From Isoetes taiwanensis (Eukaryota > Streptophyta > Lycopodiopsida > Isoetales > Isoetaceae), in the NCBI GenBank assembly GCA_021234155.1, contig JAJEKV010000061.1, positions 124,001 through 188,000 of the forward strand: DNA of 64,000 nt, read 5' to 3'. Of this stretch, positions 59,866 through 64,000 are shown one piece after another. A program made the position numbers and the translations under genes. The first letter of the stretch is position 1. Every line of letters starts with the position of its first letter. Under the pieces are notes generated by a model. That model had not been told where the DNA came from. It saw only the letters and a program-made list of their open reading frames with translations, and searched no databases.

Positions 59866-59868
<3 letters not shown>
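59394..59868 (+). repeat. A-type 3-prime module end
   Basis: Only the last part (ACCCATTGATAGTACAAAGA CTTGTA) matches other A ends. The upstream GATTCC array is not evident here. The terminal hairpin is TACAA-AGAC-TTGTA. Confidence 0.55.

Positions 59869-59942
<74 letters not shown>
59869..59942. repeat. (TA)n microsatellite, junction 11
   Basis: About 75 bp of uninterrupted TA between an A end and a D end. Confidence 0.95.
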
Positions 59943-59944
<2 letters not shown>

Positions 59945-60065
59945 TCTATCTTAATACTAGGGTCTTATCTAGCATAAGAATTTACTACTAACTTGGTCTC
60001 TTGACCGAAGCTAGAGAGAGTCCGTCCTGGCACTACCCAGGCCCATAATCTCTTGAGTCACATGT
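59943..60065 (-). repeat. D-type structured terminus, copy 2
   Basis: Shared blocks are ACTAGGGTCTTATCTAGC, AACTTGGTC, ACCGAAGCTAGAGAGAG and GTCCTGGCACTACCCAGGCC. The minus strand folds as CCTGG-GTAGTG-CCAGG and GGTC-AAGA-GACC. Confidence 0.6.
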
Positions 60066-61447
60066 GGACAGCAAGTGAAGACAATAAATTCATTTTCCTG
60101 TGGGGATAAGATAATAAGTAAATGTCCCTATTTGGAACCCAGAAATATCCAAGTATAGTAAGGAGGATAGATTGAACTCTGAACCTTTTTTATTGTTCGG
60201 GATTCTTGGACATTTTTAACTGCAGTTGATATCTCATGTATTTGAGAAAATCACACCAGTATTTGTGATACTGCAGGTTGCATGTTCAAGAGGCCTGCAA
60301 GTCCCCCATACTCCTTGTTATAAGAGTGTGGTTCCAAAAAAGAATGTATTATCTTATCATTAAGACTGATTATTAGGGAGCCTATTCAGTAGAGACATGA
60401 AAGCATCTTAAACAACATGCCAGAAGTTCGAGATCTTAGCCAAAACTAGGATAAAGGTGAAGGAAATGTAAATAATATGAGTCAGATAGCAAACATAATT
60501 TACTTGTGTACTACCAAAGTAAATTAAATTTAGAATGTACAGATGTATTTCAACCATTATCGAAATCTGAGTCAATGGTTAAAATATATTATTTTAAAGG
60601 ATAAGACCCTACATGTTTTATGAAAATGGCCTTGTAAATGGGGGTTTAAAATATTTGTCTTGTAGTATAGACCAGCATTTAAATCCATTACTTAAAATGA
60701 ACAGATCCATATTTACCATCTGTATAGAGATATGTTAACAAAATATTTCATTATAATAACCAGTATACTAACATGGTGTCCAAAAATTATGATCTATATG
60801 TTCTTATATCTATAGATCAGACAGAAGCATCTATTACATGTTGTAGATCTTAGCAGCAATGCAAAACAGAAATGTATATCATGGCCATGCTACAGCTAGT
60901 ACAAGAAGTAAGATAAAAAGAAATAAAAAGAAAACATATGGTTTCATCTTGGTGCACAATGAGAAACCGGTAGTCTTCACTCCAAAAGATCATCAGCGAC
61001 TCCCATTTGAAGTGTTCGTCCAGGTGGTCCATAGTACATACATCCATCATAAATACATGAATTACAAAGGAAGGGTCTCCACGTTACCTGCAGCCAACCA
61101 GACCTACATTAGCATTATCATGGTAAAGAGGAGAGGGCCGTCAGGTAAGCTAGGGAGATAGATCCTCGATTTTATCTGTTCCTTTTTTAATGTACGAATG
61201 GATGGATGTAAAAAATAGAATAATCAGGTAGGTTTGCATGCATGCAAAAATTCGTATTTTTATGCTAAAAGCATGGAAAAAATAAGAAAAGTGAAGTCAG
61301 ACTAATAGTAGAAACTTTCTTGCTAGTCATAACATCAGTTGACTATACATCTATCAAAAAAGTAACTCTAAGATCTGTAATATTACTGAGAGAATTCAAC
61401 ACTGCAGATGTTAAGCAAAATATTCTGTAGAAATGATAAACAGAACC
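60066..61447. other. Stretch with no recognised gene
   Basis: A plus-strand frame (60859-61161, 100 codons) includes EKPVVFTPKDHQRLPFEVFV, which looks protein-like but is not recognised. The rest is AT-rich. Confidence 0.3.
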
Positions 61448-61640
61448 TCTTGTGTCGCTTGTAGTAAGTCCTGATCTTCCAAATCGTTTGAAGGGACCAC
61501 CGGATTGTTATACAAAGGATTATTTTTAGGATCATCCGCCTCTGCCATAGCCTTGGCATTTGCAGCTCTAGCTAAACACCTCTTGATGATCTCGGCTGCA
61601 TTGGCATTTTTACTTTGTGTAGCTTGTTCCTAGGGATGCC
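61448..61640 (-). pseudogene. Exon-like fragment, unrecognised
   Basis: The minus strand reads NANAAEIIKRCLARAANAKA MAEADDPKNNPLYNNPVVPS NDLEDQDLLQATQE, followed by GAG|GTTCTG, a plausible donor at 61447. An in-frame TAG lies just upstream (SWHP-stop). Composition and splice site suggest a captured exon. No family is assigned. Confidence 0.35.
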
Positions 61641-61746
61641 AAGATCCTTTTACGGGAGCTTTATTCCTAGCCCCGGTGGCCTAAGGCTTGGCGCTTCAAT
61701 CCACTCATGTTTGTGATGGCCGGAACAGAAACAAGCGGGAGAAGTA

Positions 61747-61929
61747 CTAAGTGAAGGAATGGGAAAATACCTCAAAATCGAAATCCATAAAGGTTGTATT
61801 TCCTTTGGATTTAGTCTTAAATAAAGGCAGGAGGATATCGGAAATACCTCTGCTCCTGCGCAGGTTGCAATCAAGTCTGCCTTCTCCATCGAATGTCATT
61901 CTTATTATCCTAATCAATGCTTGCGGCAT
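61747..61929 (-). pseudogene. Exon-like fragment, unrecognised
   Basis: The minus-strand frame reads MTFDGEGRLDCNLRRSRGIS DILLPLFKTKSKGNTTFMDF DFE up to a GAG|GTATTT donor-like site (about 61773). It lies in the same strand and order as the preceding entry, so the two could be exons of one captured gene. Confidence 0.3.
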
Positions 61930-62630
61930 AGTCTGGCGAAGGTCCAGACCCTAAGACCATTGAATAAAATATGAAACAAGAAATATGAAATATGGACCGT
62001 GTTTTTAACTCCAGCATAAAACCATTAAAAGTTAAAATGAGTGATGTGCTCAAATGTTCAAAAAGGAACCACGGATTTGTTAAAATTCATGGTATCTTAT
62101 TTTTTGAAGGCATCTTGTGGTGTTAGCATGATAAACAATCTCAAGTTCTAAAATTTAGAAACCCAAAGACTATGGTATTATGTTGGCCTAACAAGGCCAT
62201 TAGCAGAGAACCCGCCAACCGAAGTGCACCATAATCAACAATAAGATGTCTATGGAATGGTTGCCCATCACTTTCCTATGGATCGGTTTACAAAAAAGGT
62301 AATAATATATAAAGTTAGGATGGATGGAGAGGGTCTTCCCTCTTTGGCTTAAACAAGTATGTGAAATTATCTATGTTTAGTTAGATCAATGTCAATGGTA
62401 TATCATAAACCATTACGACATTATGTTTAAAGTTATAAAATAGATAATGGTTATCTTCAATATGGTTATGATTACTCATGTGGTTCCCATGATATAGAGA
62501 GGAATAAGGATACACATGCAGTCATAGAAGAACAGCCATTGCTGGGTCAAACAGTGAGTGGTGTCAGACCTCTACAGTGTTCTATCTTGCTATAGGTTTA
62601 AAGTCAAATAAGTCAGCCAGTTCCAGTCCA

Positions 62631-62663
62631 ATATATATATTTATATTTATATATATATATATA
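62631..62663. repeat. (TA)n-like junction tract 12
   Basis: ATATATATATTTATATTTAT ATATATATATATA directly abuts the 3-prime end of the Penelope-like element. Confidence 0.85.
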
Positions 62664-62666
62664 GCG

Positions 62667-62769
62667 CCTACCTCCTGCCGCAGGGAGTAGGGTCCTTTCA
62701 GTCATCAAAAGCATTTAGATGCTAGGTAGAGTAGGGAACCCAGCATGTATGCTAGGACCCCACTCTACC
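62667..62769 (-). other. Hairpin cluster in the retroelement 3-prime tail
   Basis: Three hairpins are seen: CCTACCTCCTG-CCG-CAGGGAGTAGG (62667-62691, one mismatch and one wobble), AGCAT-TTAG-ATGCT (62710-62723) and GGTAGAGT...ACTCTACC (62725-62769, perfect 8-bp outer stem enclosing AGCAT-GT-ATGCT). GGGTCC (62690-62695) can also pair with GGACCC (62755-62760). On the minus strand TTGATGACTGAAA lies between the first two. PLE terminal repeats are known to carry hammerhead ribozymes (CTGATGA...GAAA), but here stem II is missing. Confidence 0.5.
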
Positions 62770-62806
62770 CGTTAGTAAACATCGAACAAGTAGAGGGTAT
62801 AAATAA

Positions 62807-64000
62807 TCAGAAATACCTGTATTTTAGAAGAGGTATCAGATCTGTAGTGCTGTAGCAAAGTCCGGGAAACTCTTGTTTAAGAACAGTACACACATTCCGA
62901 AAAATAGTACGTCTGTCGAAGCCATTATGTATAAACAGGTCCATAATGGTATTCAAATCTTCAGCGGCTCCTTCAATATTATTATGTACATAAAGACTGG
63001 GCATCACTTGCGAGCAGATGACTTTGCTTGCTTGAAAATAAGGTCGGCAACTATCAGCCATAATAAACTTTCTGACAGGAAAGGGGAGTTTATTCCTTTT
63101 GTCATACTTGCTGGTACGGTACAGTCCCAAACAACCATTGATAATTAGTATTCTCATGTTAAGGAAATTGGCAGCCATGCCAATCTGTTTATCTATTCCA
63201 ATACCAACAAACTTTTCCGTCTCATTCTTGATTTCTATGTGCTCCAGGTTGTATATCCCAATGGGTGCATTCTTATCAAGAAAAATAGAAGGGTTACCAC
63301 AGTTAATAAGCAGTAGGTCATCCATATAACGGAATGAGCTTTTAAATTTTTCAATGTCTTTATATCTGCCAGCTTTTGCAAGTTTTAAGATGAATTCAAC
63401 CTCAAACCAGGCTAAATACAGATTACACCAGTTAGGTGAGCATGAGAAACCCATTGGGATACCTGAACTCTGCCTCCAAGTGGTCTCATTATTGCATAGC
63501 CAACAGTTCCTTAGAAGCCAAGTATTCATTTCACATAGATCTTGACATTCTAAATCCGTCCAGCATTCAGGTTGCTTGGCTTTGGTGTCCCATTTAACAA
63601 TGAAACCTTCCTTATCAATACTGGATTTTCTTTTATACCACATTTTAGTGTTATGGTTCTTAGTCTTCTGGAATTTGAATGCTTCACAAATAATTTTTTG
63701 TATAATGCAGCATATGCCATCTTCCCCTTCTAGTGGGATTGATTCATAGCATTTAGCTATGTCAGCAACAAAGACACTAGAGATTTTGCCAGGTAAATTG
63801 AGAGCCACTTGATAAACCGAATCAATCATCCAGTTTGGGCTGAATCCTTTGGGACAGAATACCTTAATATCCCTGGTCTTGCTAGCTGAGATATCTGGCC
63901 ATATGTTAATAATACATTTAAGGCCTTGTGTGATTAAATCAGCAATTTCACTAAATGCCGTATTATGGGCATTAGTAATCCATCGGAAGGTGTTCTTGTG
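62807..64000 (-). CDS. Reverse transcriptase, Penelope-like, partial
   Basis: Open from the window edge to TGA at 62807-62809: 397 visible residues, N-terminus missing. Motifs in order: a leading WITNAHNTAFSEIADLITQG; motif A FVADIAKCYESIP (catalytic Asp near visible residue 80), comparable to the D..SLYT.IP of PLEs; motif B SSGIPMGFSCSPNWCNLYLA (near 180); motif C FRYMDDLL (Asp pair near 227); then FLNMRI and a LYRTSKYDKRNKLPF segment, comparable to the FLD...YRKPT.TD region of PLEs; then a thumb-like helix run ending IHNGFDRRTIFRN. All three catalytic Asp are intact and no frame break is seen, so the element may be young or selected. It could alternatively belong to a less-known RT clade with similar layout. 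It carries two Cys-rich short stretches (CWLCNN, CEMN) of unknown meaning. Confidence 0.75.
   Translation of the reverse strand, partial: HKNTFRWITNAHNTAFSEIADLITQGLKCIINIWPDISASKTRDIKVFCPKGFSPNWMIDSVYQVALNLPGKISSVFVADIAKCYESIPLEGEDGICCIIQKIICEAFKFQKTKNHNTKMWYKRKSSIDKEGFIVKWDTKAKQPECWTDLECQDLCEMNTWLLRNCWLCNNETTWRQSSGIPMGFSCSPNWCNLYLAWFEVEFILKLAKAGRYKDIEKFKSSFRYMDDLLLINCGNPSIFLDKNAPIGIYNLEHIEIKNETEKFVGIGIDKQIGMAANFLNMRILIINGCLGLYRTSKYDKRNKLPFPVRKFIMADSCRPYFQASKVICSQVMPSLYVHNNIEGAAEDLNTIMDLFIHNGFDRRTIFRNVCTVLKQEFPGLCYSTTDLIPLLKYRYF

Larger units (their letters stand above)
49630..59868 (+). mobile_element. Candidate TA-bounded module, B end to A end, with three gene fragments
   Basis: It starts with a B end (CAATTATATTATGGGTCC, GTAGAGATTATTCC, GGCCGTCGAT, GAGGTGTCGC, GCCCCCTTTATTTGGGGCTT) and finishes with an A end (TTGATAGTACAAAGACTTGT A). 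USP-like, YIP-family and receptor-kinase fragments all lie on the plus strand, that is, reading from the B end. At 10 kb it is the largest candidate module and may include nested insertions, for example the GC-rich promoter-like island near 56.6-57.2 kb. Confidence 0.45.
59943..62630 (-). mobile_element. Candidate TA-bounded module with D end
   Basis: The left end shares the D structured tail with 33292-33420. Minus-strand exon-like sequence at 61448-61640 and 61747-61929 reads toward the D end. Its length (2.7 kb) is similar to that of the 33292-42850 module after removing the CACTA element (2.6 kb), but no extended homology between their right halves was apparent by eye. Confidence 0.35.
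62664..64000 (-). mobile_element. Penelope-like retroelement, 3-prime part
   Basis: It comprises a minus-strand RT frame running off the right edge of the window, then about 140 bases of structured 3-prime sequence ending at an AT-rich tract. The 5-prime part lies outside the window. RT motif layout and the region after motif C fit the Penelope class better than LINE, LTR or group II types (inference from motif order). No GIY-YIG endonuclease follows the RT, as in the endonuclease-deficient PLE clades known from several eukaryotes, unless an endonuclease lies upstream. Confidence 0.6.

Noticed and set aside
62694-62706. Confident hammerhead ribozyme
   Set aside because: The CTGATGA core has a changed first base and there is no stem II between TGATGA and GAAA; kept only as a lead.
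62640-64000. Telomere-associated insertion of the Penelope-like element
   Set aside because: No TTTAGGG or CCCTAAA array is seen beside the element or elsewhere in the window.

Overview
This window looks like repeat-rich, gene-poor nuclear DNA of a plant (streptophyte). The reasons are relics of plant-type genes (a glycine decarboxylase P-protein first exon with a mitochondrial presequence, a PPR repeat, a plant-type YIP membrane protein, a USP-like domain and a receptor-kinase exon), GT-AG splice sites, Ty1/copia relics, a CACTA transposon, tRNA-derived SINE heads and a Penelope-like reverse transcriptase. I cannot name the species. No complete, clearly functional host gene is visible. The only long, well-preserved reading frame is the reverse transcriptase at the right edge.

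Layout: twelve pure or nearly pure (TA)n tracts cut the window into thirteen modules (about 1-958, 978-6938, 7038-12747, 12837-21670, 21836-27334, 27369-28359, 28425-33273, 33292-42850, 42925-44438, 44464-49456, 49630-59868, 59943-62630, 62664-64000). The module ends touching the tracts are shared. A '5-prime type' end (B) carries TACAATTATATAAG, GGTGTCGCC and repeated GCCCCTTTATTTGGGGC blocks. Several '3-prime type' ends are seen: A, with AGATTCC-type arrays and a TACAA-N4-TTGTA hairpin; C, with TTCTAGAA arrays; and D, with a conserved structured tail. Where both ends can be typed, one is B and the other A or C, and most recognisable gene fragments inside read from B toward A/C/D. I infer a family of gene-fragment-carrying mobile elements that sit in (TA)n microsatellites. 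I do not recognise it as a described family; rice Micron and Helitrons are the nearest concepts.

Contents of note: 4.1-4.3 kb, PPR fragment; 8.0-8.7 kb, a two-exon small gene with a decayed tandem copy at 10.1-11.5 kb; 31.4-32.6 kb, fragments of two unrelated genes (R3H-domain protein, GLDP) in the same orientation inside one module; 34021-40952, a complete CACTA-type element with about 27-bp terminal inverted repeats and a CAT target duplication, containing a second CACTA-like end, a copia pol relic and a CATGCC minisatellite; 42.9-45.4 kb, two near-identical 0.95-kb module ends; 46.6 kb, copia RT relic; 50.1-59.4 kb, USP-like, YIP-family and receptor-kinase fragments; 62.66-64 kb, the 3-prime half of a Penelope-like element whose structured tail abuts a (TA)n tract.

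How it works together: this is not an operon-like gene set but a mosaic of mobile elements nested in or next to AT microsatellites, which carry, shuffle and decay host exons. Coordinates of modules and decayed fragments are approximate to a few bases; everything was read by eye.
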